From NCBI GenBank assembly GCA_001725415.1, contig MEGH01000006.1, positions 138,986 to 202,985 on the forward strand: a stretch of 64,000 nt of DNA, given 5' to 3'. The stretch is from Pseudonocardia sp. SCN 73-27 (GTDB taxonomy: Bacteria > Actinomycetota > Actinomycetes > Mycobacteriales > Pseudonocardiaceae). The notes under the pieces are model-generated. The model was given only the letters and a program-made list of their open reading frames with translations. It was not told the DNA's origin and made no database searches. Numbering within the stretch: the stretch's first letter is position 1; each line of letters begins with the position of its first letter. Positions 41,809 through 48,757 of the stretch are shown here, one piece after another. Made by a program: the position numbers and the translations under genes.

Positions 41809-42503
41809 TGTCGCGCCGGTTCGCGCAGTCAATCCTGCTGCCCGCCGCGCCTACAGTCGCGCTGGAGGCAGCGACCAAGGGCTACGTCGACGCGGGCGAC
41901 GCAGCGTCGCAGCCGCTCGATGTCGACCTCACAGCGATCGCAGCGCTGAGCCCGTCCGATGACTCCGTCATGCAGCGCAAGGCCGGGTCGTGGGCGGCCC
42001 GAACGATCGCGCAGCTCGTCACCGACCTCGTTGCGGCGTGGACCGGAGGGCTCGGCGTCATCGCCCGCGGCCGTCGCACGACGTCGAGCACCACCACGAC
42101 CGCGACGAGCGCCGGCACCGCGCAGAAGGTGCTGGAGGCCAGCGCGACGCTCAAGACGGGGCGTCTGTACCGCATCACCGCCCCGAACGTCGGCTACCAC
42201 CGCACCACGGCTGGCCGCGTCGGTTTGCAGCTCACCTACACGACGAACAACACCACTCCGGGTGTGACGAGCACGCAGCTGAACTGGACCCAGGCCCAGA
42301 CCTACGACGCCGGTGACCCGGTGTACGGGGCGACGCTGTCGGCGACGTACACGCCGGCGTCGAACCAGACGCTGCGGGTGCTGCTGTCGGTGTGGTCGGT
42401 GACCACCGGGACGTCGGGAACGTACGCGGACGCGGGCTGGCCGACCGAGATCGTGATCGAGGACCTGGGCGTCGACCCGGGGAACACGGGCACGTCGTTC
42501 TGA
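41808..42503 (+). CDS. Tail fibre protein with duplicated tip domain
   Basis: Protein of 231 residues. Its start (SRRFAQSILLPAAPTVALEAATKGYVD) repeats fibre motifs of the preceding gene; the C-terminal ~130 residues share layout and ending with the protein at 37586-38152. ATG overlaps the previous stop by one base. Confidence 0.7.
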   Translation: MSRRFAQSILLPAAPTVALEAATKGYVDAGDAASQPLDVDLTAIAALSPSDDSVMQRKAGSWAARTIAQLVTDLVAAWTGGLGVIARGRRTTSSTTTTATSAGTAQKVLEASATLKTGRLYRITAPNVGYHRTTAGRVGLQLTYTTNNTTPGVTSTQLNWTQAQTYDAGDPVYGATLSATYTPASNQTLRVLLSVWSVTTGTSGTYADAGWPTEIVIEDLGVDPGNTGTSF

Positions 42504-42529
42504 CGCAAGGCGAGAGGTGAGGTTGGTGC

Positions 42530-42859
42530 GTGGACGGGCTGGGCGCGATCGGGACCGAGCTGATCTCCCGGTTCGGGGTGTACGCACTGCTGCTGATCGG
42601 GATGGCGCTGATCATCCGGGCGCTGCGCCGCGACGCGGAGAAGGTCGCCACGCGGATGGCGGAGCAGGACGAGGACCACGCCAGGGAGCGGGCGGCGTGG
42701 CGGGACGAACAGGTGTACCTGCAGGGCCAGATCCGGGACCTGCGGACCGACCTGGAGGACGAACGGATGGCGAGGCACGCCGCGGAGGACGCCGCGCGGG
42801 CGGCCGGGGCGCAGCTCTCGCCGCCCGTGTCACCGCGGCATCGAGCACCTGGCGCCTGA
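42530..42859 (+). CDS. Membrane-anchored coiled-coil protein
   Basis: Protein of 109 residues: one N-terminal membrane helix (FGVYALLLIGMALIIRAL), then a basic/acidic coiled coil (residues 30-85). This layout occurs in second holins and spanin-like phage proteins. Function is inferred only from topology. Confidence 0.6.
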   Translation: MDGLGAIGTELISRFGVYALLLIGMALIIRALRRDAEKVATRMAEQDEDHARERAAWRDEQVYLQGQIRDLRTDLEDERMARHAAEDAARAAGAQLSPPVSPRHRAPGA

Positions 42860-43602
42860 TCCGACGGCACGGCGGCTGGCCCGTCGCACTCGTCGCGCTG
42901 GGCGTGCTCGGCGGCGCGCTGCTGTCCGTCCACGACGTCGTGTCCAAGCAGGACGCGGTGCAGGAGAAGACCGTCGCCGTCGAGCAGCTCGGGCAGGTCG
43001 CCGACCCGCTCGCGCAGCTGTGTGCCGAGGACCCCGCGATCCGCGCCCGGGTCGGCGCTGCCTGCGGAGCGGCGCAGGCCGCGGTCGACTCCCCGACGGT
43101 GCAGGCCGCGAAGGATGGCAGCAACGGCACCAACGGGGCCGACGGGCGCGGGATCACCGGCACCACCATCGGCGCCGACGGACACCTCGTCGTCGCCTAC
43201 TCCGACGGCACCACCCGCGACGTCGGGAAGGTCGTCGGTGACGACGGCCGCGGCATCGCCACGACCACTCTCGACGGGGGCCGCCTGGTCCTCGTCTACT
43301 CCGACGGCACCCGCGTCGACCTCGGCGGCGTCGTCGGCCCCGCCGGACGGTCGATCGTCGCGGCGACGACGGACGGCGGGCGCCTAGTCCTCACCCTTGA
43401 CGACGGGTCGACCCTTGACGCGGGCCCGCTCCCCGCGGGACCTCGCGGGCAGGACGGTCAGCAGGGCGGGCAGGGACCGGCCGGTCCGGCGTGCCCCGAC
43501 GGGTTCCAGCCCGTCGAGACCGGCCCGGTGGTCGGCACGGACGGCATCGCGTACTCGCGGTCGATCACGTGCGTCGACCCGACGTCGGCGTCCGGCGGCT
43601 GA
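42856..43602 (+). CDS. Membrane-anchored collagen-like/beta-repeat protein
   Basis: The open frame has a membrane segment (WPVALVALGVLGGALL), then a helical part, repeated GDDGRGI/GADGH...YSDGTRVDLG units, and a collagen-like GPRGQDGQQGGQGPAGPACP stretch. There is no ATG, GTG or TTG between the previous gene's end and the membrane helix. CTG at 42856 overlapping the stop (CTGA) is the best-placed start and gives 248 residues; GTG 42904 would truncate the helix and GTG 42697 would overlap heavily. Possibly a surface or fibre protein. Confidence 0.6.
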   Translation: MIRRHGGWPVALVALGVLGGALLSVHDVVSKQDAVQEKTVAVEQLGQVADPLAQLCAEDPAIRARVGAACGAAQAAVDSPTVQAAKDGSNGTNGADGRGITGTTIGADGHLVVAYSDGTTRDVGKVVGDDGRGIATTTLDGGRLVLVYSDGTRVDLGGVVGPAGRSIVAATTDGGRLVLTLDDGSTLDAGPLPAGPRGQDGQQGGQGPAGPACPDGFQPVETGPVVGTDGIAYSRSITCVDPTSASGG

Positions 43603-43604
43603 CG

Positions 43605-43856
43605 ATGACCCGGCGGTCGCCGGCACGGCTCGCCGACCCGGCCGAGGCCGAGGAGGCCGCATGGCAGGCCGTGCTCGTCGCGCAGGAACGCCTGCACCGT
43701 GCGCTGGTCGAGCACCGGCGCGCCGCGGAGGAACTGTTCCGGGAGTCCGCCGCGCGCGCTGTCGAGGACGCCGAGCTCGTCAGGAACTTCCGGGCGCTGC
43801 TGCCCTACGCGACGCGGCGGACCCGTATCCCGCCGCCGCGCCGCCCGCAGGACTGA
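43605..43856 (+). CDS. Small helical phage protein
   Basis: Protein of 83 residues, almost wholly helical (EAEEAAWQAVLVAQERLHRALVEHRRAAEELFRES) with a basic Pro-rich end. Last rightward gene of the late region; it abuts the leftward block. Function unknown. Confidence 0.55.
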   Translation: MTRRSPARLADPAEAEEAAWQAVLVAQERLHRALVEHRRAAEELFRESAARAVEDAELVRNFRALLPYATRRTRIPPPRRPQD

Positions 43857-44219
43857 TCAGGCCTCCGGGTACATCGCGTTCTCGATGAGCGCCCGCATCT
43901 TCTCGAACTCCGGCTGTTGCTTCTTCGTGAAGATGACCGAGTTCTCGTCCGCGACGGCCGCGCGCGTCTGCCGGCCGTACGTCGCCCGGGACTCGTTCCC
44001 GCCCGGGATCGTGAACTGGATGAACCCGTTGGTCATCGCCCCGGCGGGCTTGATCTGCACGGCCGTGATGGCCTTGACCGGGATGCGCTTCGACCCGCTC
44101 GCGCTGGTGAACGCCGCGAGGCCCTTCTTCGCGATCTCGACGAACCGGCCGTCGAAGATGACCTTCCCGCCGCGGTAGCCCTCGGCGGTCGCGGGGTTTT
44201 CAGGGGTGGGGCTGGTCAT
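43857..44219 (-). CDS. DUF4429-like protein
   Basis: Protein of 120 residues with AGGAG before ATG 44219. YRGGKVIFDGRFVEIAKKG, IPVKAITAVQIKPAG and GFIQFTIPGG match the PH-like DUF4429 fold, found in actinobacterial proteins and prophages, often with membrane or SHOCT proteins. It is leftward, like the Ltp-like gene 9 bp upstream, so the two form a small operon that could be expressed from the lysogen. Confidence 0.72.
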   Translation of the reverse strand: MTSPTPENPATAEGYRGGKVIFDGRFVEIAKKGLAAFTSASGSKRIPVKAITAVQIKPAGAMTNGFIQFTIPGGNESRATYGRQTRAAVADENSVIFTKKQQPEFEKMRALIENAMYPEA

Positions 44220-44228
44220 GGTCGACTC

Positions 44229-44780
44229 CTACAGCCCGACGGACTTCGCGCCGTGGGCCGCCTGGTCCGATGTGAACCCATCGAACTTGAGCTGCTTGAT
44301 CAGCCCGTCGCGAGAGAACGCAGTGAACGACATGTAGGAGGCGGCCTTCTTGTCTGCCTGCTCGTTCCAGTCCACGGTGATGTGGTCGACCGCGTACGTG
44401 GCGTCGGCCGTGCTGAACTGGTCGAACTGCAGCTGCTTGATCAGCCCGGTCCGGGAGAACCCGGAGAACGACAGATAGCTTTCCGCCTTGCGCACGGCGT
44501 TGGCCTGCGAGGTGGTCATGGCCGGAGTGGTCGGCGCCGGCGGGGCCTGGACGGCGGGCACGGTCGTCACAGCGGGAACCTGCGACGCCGCGGCGGTCGT
44601 GGGTGCCGCCGCCGTGTTCGACGGTGACTTGTCTCCACCACCGGACGTGGCGACCGCGATGATGATGATCAGCACAACGGCGGCGGCCACGATCCACGGC
44701 CACTTCTTCCGCGACTTCTTCGGCGGCTCCTGCTGCTGGTACTGCTGGGTCGGATCGAACGGCGGCTGCGGGTAGGACAC
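44229..44780 (-). CDS. Ltp-like membrane-anchored protein, candidate superinfection-exclusion factor
   Basis: Protein of 183 residues (GTG 44780, AGGAG upstream). Pro/Gln-rich cytoplasmic start, basic KKSRKKW, one membrane helix (PWIVAAAVVLIIIIAVA), a Thr/Pro/Ala linker, then two tandem Ltp repeats: AESYLSFSGFSRTGLIKQLQF and ASYMSFTAFSRDGLIKQLKF. Ltp lipoprotein of Streptococcus phage TP-J34 blocks DNA injection by related phages. Here the anchor is a helix, not a lipobox. Opposite strand to late genes, typical of a moron. Confidence 0.78.
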   Translation of the reverse strand: MSYPQPPFDPTQQYQQQEPPKKSRKKWPWIVAAAVVLIIIIAVATSGGGDKSPSNTAAAPTTAAASQVPAVTTVPAVQAPPAPTTPAMTTSQANAVRKAESYLSFSGFSRTGLIKQLQFDQFSTADATYAVDHITVDWNEQADKKAASYMSFTAFSRDGLIKQLKFDGFTSDQAAHGAKSVGL

Positions 44781-44858
44781 GGGTAGCTCCTGGCTGGTGC
44801 GGTGGTGGCGGAGACTCTTCGTTCGCTGGCGAAGAGTTGTTACATGGTGAGCACGGAG

Positions 44859-45035
44859 TTACGCCCCGCGCGGGTGCAGCGTCAGTTCTTCCCCCGGCCG
44901 GCCGAGAAGGACCACTCGACCGTGGAGGTGGCGGGCGAGGCGGATGCCGTCAGTGAGGCACGCCAGCACGGCGAGGCTGTCGATGTGCACGACGACCTCG
45001 GCGGCTCGCTTGCAGGACGGGTCGAAGCACCTCAT
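44859..45035 (-). CDS. Small Cys-containing phage protein
   Basis: Protein of 58 residues beginning MRCFDPSCKRAAEVVVHIDSL. Its ATG overlaps the stop of the upstream gene (ATGA), as elsewhere in this phage. Function unknown. Confidence 0.55.
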   Translation of the reverse strand: MRCFDPSCKRAAEVVVHIDSLAVLACLTDGIRLARHLHGRVVLLGRPGEELTLHPRGA

Positions 45036-45256
45036 CCGGGGCCTCGCGCGGCTCCACGGGATCGGATCACGGCCCGGGCGTCCCCAGCCAGCTCCGCGAT
45101 CTTGCACGGGAACGCAGCGTGCAGCGACGTCCCCGCGACCCGACACACTCGGCAACGGCCCGCGTTGTCGGGTCGATGCTCGGCGTTGAGTCGCTCGACG
45201 AGGCGCCCGTTCTGGGCGATCGTGTCGACGAGTTCCAGCCAGCTACGGTCGGTCAT
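45032..45256 (-). CDS. Small zinc-motif phage protein
   Basis: Protein of 74 residues with a consensus ribosome-binding site (AGGAGGGG) before ATG 45256. CRVCRVAGTSLHAAFPCK suggests a zinc site. Upstream in its leader lies a strong hairpin (45281-45317). Function unknown. Confidence 0.6.
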   Translation of the reverse strand: MTDRSWLELVDTIAQNGRLVERLNAEHRPDNAGRCRVCRVAGTSLHAAFPCKIAELAGDARAVIRSRGAARGPG

Positions 45257-45280
45257 GGGTCCCCTCCTGGTGGGGATCAA

Positions 45281-45317
45281 GGCCCCCGGCGAGGTGTTGC
45301 AGCACCTGCCGGGGGCC
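45281..45317. terminator. Strong hairpin between divergent genes
   Basis: Arms 45281-45296 and 45303-45317 pair over 15 bp with one bulged G and a 6-nt loop. It lies in the leader of the leftward small gene and upstream of the rightward MerR-like gene; it may insulate the two. Confidence 0.55.
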
Positions 45318-45408
45318 GTCCAGCTACACCGGAGCCCGGCCGGGCCCCGTGCTCGTTCCGGCCTGCCGGCCGTTTGCACCCGGGACGAAAATCCGGGGAA
45401 GTCCGGTG

Positions 45409-45439
45409 AAATCGGCAAGAACCACGGTCAAATCGGCAA
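45409..45439 (+). repeat. Pair of AAATCGGCAA direct repeats
   Basis: AAATCGGCAA at 45409-45418 and 45430-45439, 21 bp apart (two helical turns), upstream of the MerR-like gene and near the integrase. Possible binding sites for the MerR-like protein. AACCACG (part of the att core) lies between them at 45420-45426. Confidence 0.45.
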
Positions 45440-45461
45440 CGCCGCCGACACCGTCCCGTCC

Positions 45462-45671
45462 GTGCCGAAGCCGCCGCCCCGCTACCTCACGACGCCCGAA
45501 GCAGCCCGAGAGCTGAGCGTCAACGAACGCACCCTGCGGCACTGGGTCGCGACCGGGCAGATCGAGCCGGACTTCCGCACCGCCGGTGGGCACATGCGAT
45601 GGGACGTCGAACGAGTCCGCGCCGAGCTCCGCGCCGGCCTGCGGGACCGCCGGGACGCGGACGAGGAGTAG
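45462..45671 (+). CDS. MerR/excisionase-type helix-turn-helix protein
   Basis: Protein of 69 residues from GTG 45462: YLTTPEAARELSVNERTLRHWVATGQIEPDFRTAGGHMRWDVERV, a MerR-like/HTH_17 domain. It converges on the integrase gene 8 bp away, so it is a second candidate for the recombination directionality factor. The start is weak; longer forms would be shadow-like. Confidence 0.68.
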   Translation: MPKPPPRYLTTPEAARELSVNERTLRHWVATGQIEPDFRTAGGHMRWDVERVRAELRAGLRDRRDADEE

Positions 45672-45679
45672 CGACCCGC

Positions 45680-46576
45680 TCACGACGCACGCTCGCCCAG
45701 CAGTGGCCGCGGCAGTGCCGAGAGGGTCCGCGCCATATCTTGCGGCTGCACCTTCGTATAGATGTGCACGGTCGCGAGCGACGCATGGCCCAGGAGGTCC
45801 TGGACCAGCCGGAGATCGCCGGACTCGCGCAACGCCTCCGTGGCAACGCGATGCCGGAGTGAGTGGAGCCGGTCCGGGATCCCACGGATGACGCCGAAGT
45901 AGTACGCGACGGCGTCTGTTACGTGCTTGCCCTTCAACGGCTTTCCCGCGTCGGCTCGCCGGGGCCGGCCGAAGCATGGGCCGGGGGCGGTGGGCAGCAG
46001 TGGCTGGATCGCGACCCACACCCAGCCCGGCATCGGCACCTCCCTCTCGACCTCGCCCTTCCCGAGGAACCGGATGAACACACCCCCGTCCGGGTCTACG
46101 GAGACGTCCTCCGTGCGAAGGCGGGCGATCTCGTCGGCGCGGAGGCCGCACCAGCCCGCCAGCAGGAGCCACGGCCGGATCCGGTCGGGTGCCTCGACCA
46201 CGGCCGCGAACAGCCGGTCCTCCGGGATCGGGCGGGGAAGCCGGCGCTTCCGCTTCGGCATCGGGAGTAGCGCCGCTGGGTTGTCGGTGCGGTACCCGCT
46301 GGCCTGCAACCAGCGGAAGTAGGGCCTGATGATGAGCGTCTGCCAGCGCAGGTAGCTGTGCGACGAGATCGTGGCTTGCCAGCGGCGGAGCTCGTACGGC
46401 GTGGCGGTGGCGGGGTCGTGGCCGACGGATTCGGCAAGCCAGGTGAGCACCATTCGCCTGGCGCGCAGGGTGTTCTCGGACATGCCACAGATGTGCATCC
46501 AGTCGAGGTGTTCCTCGAGGTGCCCGATCGGTTCCGTGATGTACGGACCGGTCACCCGTGTCGTGCGCTTTGCCAT
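45680..46576 (-). CDS. int: Tyrosine-type phage integrase
   Basis: Site-specific recombinase of 298 residues from ATG 46576. Core-binding SAM-like domain about 20-100; catalytic domain with R146 (GLRADEIARLR), H238..R241 (LHSLRHR), H264 (LLGHAS) and nucleophile Y273 (HIYTK). It would cut at the AACCACGA core. In the circular phage it lies downstream of, and co-oriented with, the repressor; in the lysogen that linkage is broken. A -35-like TTGAAA lies upstream at 46654-46649. It ends in GERAS. Confidence 0.93.
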   Translation of the reverse strand: MAKRTTRVTGPYITEPIGHLEEHLDWMHICGMSENTLRARRMVLTWLAESVGHDPATATPYELRRWQATISSHSYLRWQTLIIRPYFRWLQASGYRTDNPAALLPMPKRKRRLPRPIPEDRLFAAVVEAPDRIRPWLLLAGWCGLRADEIARLRTEDVSVDPDGGVFIRFLGKGEVEREVPMPGWVWVAIQPLLPTAPGPCFGRPRRADAGKPLKGKHVTDAVAYYFGVIRGIPDRLHSLRHRVATEALRESGDLRLVQDLLGHASLATVHIYTKVQPQDMARTLSALPRPLLGERAS

Positions 46577-46719
46577 AGCCGTTCCCCTCGCATCGTCGAG
46601 CCTTACGACGTCTGCGAGGTGGGGAGCGACGCGGGTCGAGGCGTCGATACTTTCAAGCGCGAGGGTGTTGGGACATCCGCCGTCGGGTGGTTGAGGATCT
46701 TGACGCGAGTACGCTGCGT

Positions 46720-46790
46720 TCATGCCGACCGGGCCAGCGACAGACGTGTGGGGCCAAACGGATGAGTGCCCCAACCTGCGTTTCCGACGT
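46720..46790 (-). other. Detached 3' end of the viral repressor gene
   Basis: Read leftward from attR this gives 23 codons (TAC GTC GGA ... TCG GCA, then TGA at 46722-46720) in frame with the XRE repressor across the AACCACGA core. In the lysogen it is disconnected from any start; in circular phage DNA it would be the repressor's C-terminal extension. Confidence 0.75.
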
Positions 46791-46798
46791 AACCACGA
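46791..46798. other. attR core
   Basis: AACCACGA, identical to 7244-7251. To its right is host sequence holding the inferred original end of the response-regulator gene (GAC TGA at 46797-46802). Confidence 0.85.
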
Positions 46799-46820
46799 CT
46801 GACCCGGAGAAGCCTGAGTC

Positions 46821-48092
46821 GTGCGCCGCCGCATCCTCCAGTCGACCTTGCTCGTCGTGATGATCACGGCGCTGGTCCTCGGCGGCCCGTTGGCGTTCAC
46901 GACGTGGCGGCTGGTCGAGGACATCACCCGCGCGGAGCTGACGTCGGCCCTCGAGCGGATCGTGGCCCGCGTCGACGACGACCAGATGCTCGACCAGGCC
47001 GACCGGGCCGCGGTGAGCCTCGCGGTGCCGGCGGGTGGTCAGCTGACGATCCGCGTCCCCGGCAAGCCGCTGGGCACGGTGGGCCCGGCGATCGAGGGCT
47101 CGACGGTGTCGGAGACGCTGCCGTTCGGGTCGGGCGGGTCGCTGACGCTGGCCGAGCCGTTGTCGACGATGCGTACCCAGCAGATCCAGGTGACGGTCAT
47201 CGTGCTGCTGCTGGTGCTGCTGTCGGTGGGGGTGGGCGCGTTCGTCGCCACGGTCACGGCGAGACGCCTTGCCAACCCATTGTCCGACGTGGCCGACCGG
47301 GCGGCTCGCCTCGGTGCCGGTGACTTCCGTTCCGCCCCGTACCGGCACGGCATCCCCGAGCTGGACCGGGTGTCCGACGTCCTCGACGCGTCGGCCACCG
47401 CGCTGGCGGAGCTGGTGCAGCGGGAACGCTCGCTGGTCGGGGACGTGTCGCACCAGCTGCGCAGCCGGCTCACCGCCCTGCAGCTGCGCCTCGACGAGCT
47501 GTCCACCCACCCCGACCCGAGCGCCCGCCGCGAGGCGCTCGCGGCGCTTGAGCAGACGGAGAAGCTGACGGCAGTGCTCGACGAGCTGCTGGAGGCGGCC
47601 AGGCTGGCCCGGGCGGCGGGGGCGGAGCCCGTCGACCTGCGGGAGGGCCTGGGCGACGTCGCCGACGAATGGCGCCCGACGTTGCGGGCGGCGAACCGGC
47701 AGCTCAAGTTCCGGGTGCCCGACGGTCTGATGGCCCGCGTCACCCCGGCGCGGCTGCGGGAAGCGGTCGGAGCGCTGGTGGAGAACGCGATGCGCCACGG
47801 TGCCGGCCCGGTGACGATCAGCGCCCGCGCCCGCGACGACCTGCTGGTCATCGACGTCAGCGACAGCGGTCAGGGCATCCCGGAGGAGCTGGTGCCGCAC
47901 GTGTTCGACCGGGGTGTGTCGGTGAACTCGTCGACGGGCATCGGGCTGGCGCTGGCTCGCGCGCTGGTGGAGGCGGACGGCGGCCGGCTGGAGCTGTCGC
48001 GGGCGCGGCCGCCGATGTTCACGATCTTCCTGCCGGTGGCGCGGGCCGAGGACGTCGTCGGGAAGGCACGCCCGTCGGCGATCCCGCGCTGA
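46821..48092 (+). CDS. Sensor histidine kinase
   Basis: Protein of 423 residues from GTG 46821. Two membrane helices (about 8-25 and 122-145) flank a short extracytoplasmic sensor; a HAMP domain follows (148-205). H-box H211 (VGDVSHQLRSRLTAL) is the phosphorylated histidine. The ATPase has an N-box (ALVENAMRHG) and G-boxes (DSGQGIP, STGIGLALARALVEADGG). It is the natural partner of the regulator at 6599. The prophage separates it from its likely operon promoter. Confidence 0.93.
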   Translation: MRRRILQSTLLVVMITALVLGGPLAFTTWRLVEDITRAELTSALERIVARVDDDQMLDQADRAAVSLAVPAGGQLTIRVPGKPLGTVGPAIEGSTVSETLPFGSGGSLTLAEPLSTMRTQQIQVTVIVLLLVLLSVGVGAFVATVTARRLANPLSDVADRAARLGAGDFRSAPYRHGIPELDRVSDVLDASATALAELVQRERSLVGDVSHQLRSRLTALQLRLDELSTHPDPSARREALAALEQTEKLTAVLDELLEAARLARAAGAEPVDLREGLGDVADEWRPTLRAANRQLKFRVPDGLMARVTPARLREAVGALVENAMRHGAGPVTISARARDDLLVIDVSDSGQGIPEELVPHVFDRGVSVNSSTGIGLALARALVEADGGRLELSRARPPMFTIFLPVARAEDVVGKARPSAIPR

Positions 48093-48109
48093 GCGGGCCG
48101 GGGCCGGGC

Positions 48110-48634
48110 TCAGTCGCGCGGCGGGACCGGCTCGACGACCTGACGCCGGACGTCGGTGTCGGGGAACACGAAGCGGCGGAACGCCCACCAGCGGAACGCC
48201 ATGCCGGCGAGCACGCCCAGGATCTGGCCGGACACGAAGTCGGCGACCTCCTGGGTGAACATCGAGACGGCGGGGACCTGCAGGTCGAGCAGGTAGCGCG
48301 AGATCGCGAGCGGCGCGGTGTACACGGCGACGCCGAGCCCGCTGATGATGAAGAAGAGCGCGGCCTCGTGGTGACGCTCACGGCCGCCGCGGGTCCGGAA
48401 CGACCACTCGCGGTTGAGCACGTAGGACACGATCGTCGCGACGAGGACCGCGATCACCTTGGCGGTGAGCGGCTTCGACTCGAGCACGCCGGACTTGAGC
48501 ACGAGGAACACGAGGGTGTCGATCACCCAGGTGGTACCGCCGACGACCGCGAACTTCACCAGTTCGCGGTGCTTGATCGCGAGCGCGCGATACGGCTGCG
48601 GAATGCTCAGCAGGACCGATTCGACCACCGACAC
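48110..48634 (-). CDS. GtrA-family membrane protein
   Basis: Protein of 174 residues with four predicted membrane helices (FAVVGGTTWVIDTLVFLVL, AVLVATIVSYVLNREWSF, FFIISGLGVAVYTAPLAI, GQILGVLAGMAFRWWAF). GtrA proteins are thought to move or present lipid-linked sugars in cell-wall assembly. GGAGGAG precedes GTG 48634; GTG 48628 has better spacing. It is divergent from purK, as Rv3277 is beside purK in Mycobacterium tuberculosis. Confidence 0.88.
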   Translation of the reverse strand: MSVVESVLLSIPQPYRALAIKHRELVKFAVVGGTTWVIDTLVFLVLKSGVLESKPLTAKVIAVLVATIVSYVLNREWSFRTRGGRERHHEAALFFIISGLGVAVYTAPLAISRYLLDLQVPAVSMFTQEVADFVSGQILGVLAGMAFRWWAFRRFVFPDTDVRRQVVEPVPPRD

Positions 48635-48757
48635 TCCTCCGATCGTGCCAGAGCGCTCGACGGCGTGAACGTCGGGGCCCGCCCCGGTCCGGAACGGCGT
48701 CGTCTGTCCGAACTAGGCTGACGGCCGTGTGAGGCGGTCCGTTCGGAGGGCGCCCGG

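Larger units (their letters stand above)
7244..46798. mobile_element. Complete siphovirus prophage integrated in a response-regulator gene
   Basis: About 39.5 kb bounded by the 8-bp core AACCACGA at 7244-7251 and 46791-46798. It has a repressor next to attL, an integrase next to attR, recombination and replication genes, terminases, portal, capsid, a full set of tail genes, and lysis genes. No essential module appears broken. Head and tail gene order is that of a long-tailed siphovirus with HK97-type capsid. Deleting it in silico fuses the regulator and kinase genes into an operon with an 18-bp spacer. Confidence 0.93.

Noticed and set aside
46720-46790. Firm assignment of the viral repressor tail as an ssrA-type tag
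   Set aside because: The tail ends -LSLARSA, not the typical -ALAA, so a degradation signal remains only a hypothesis.
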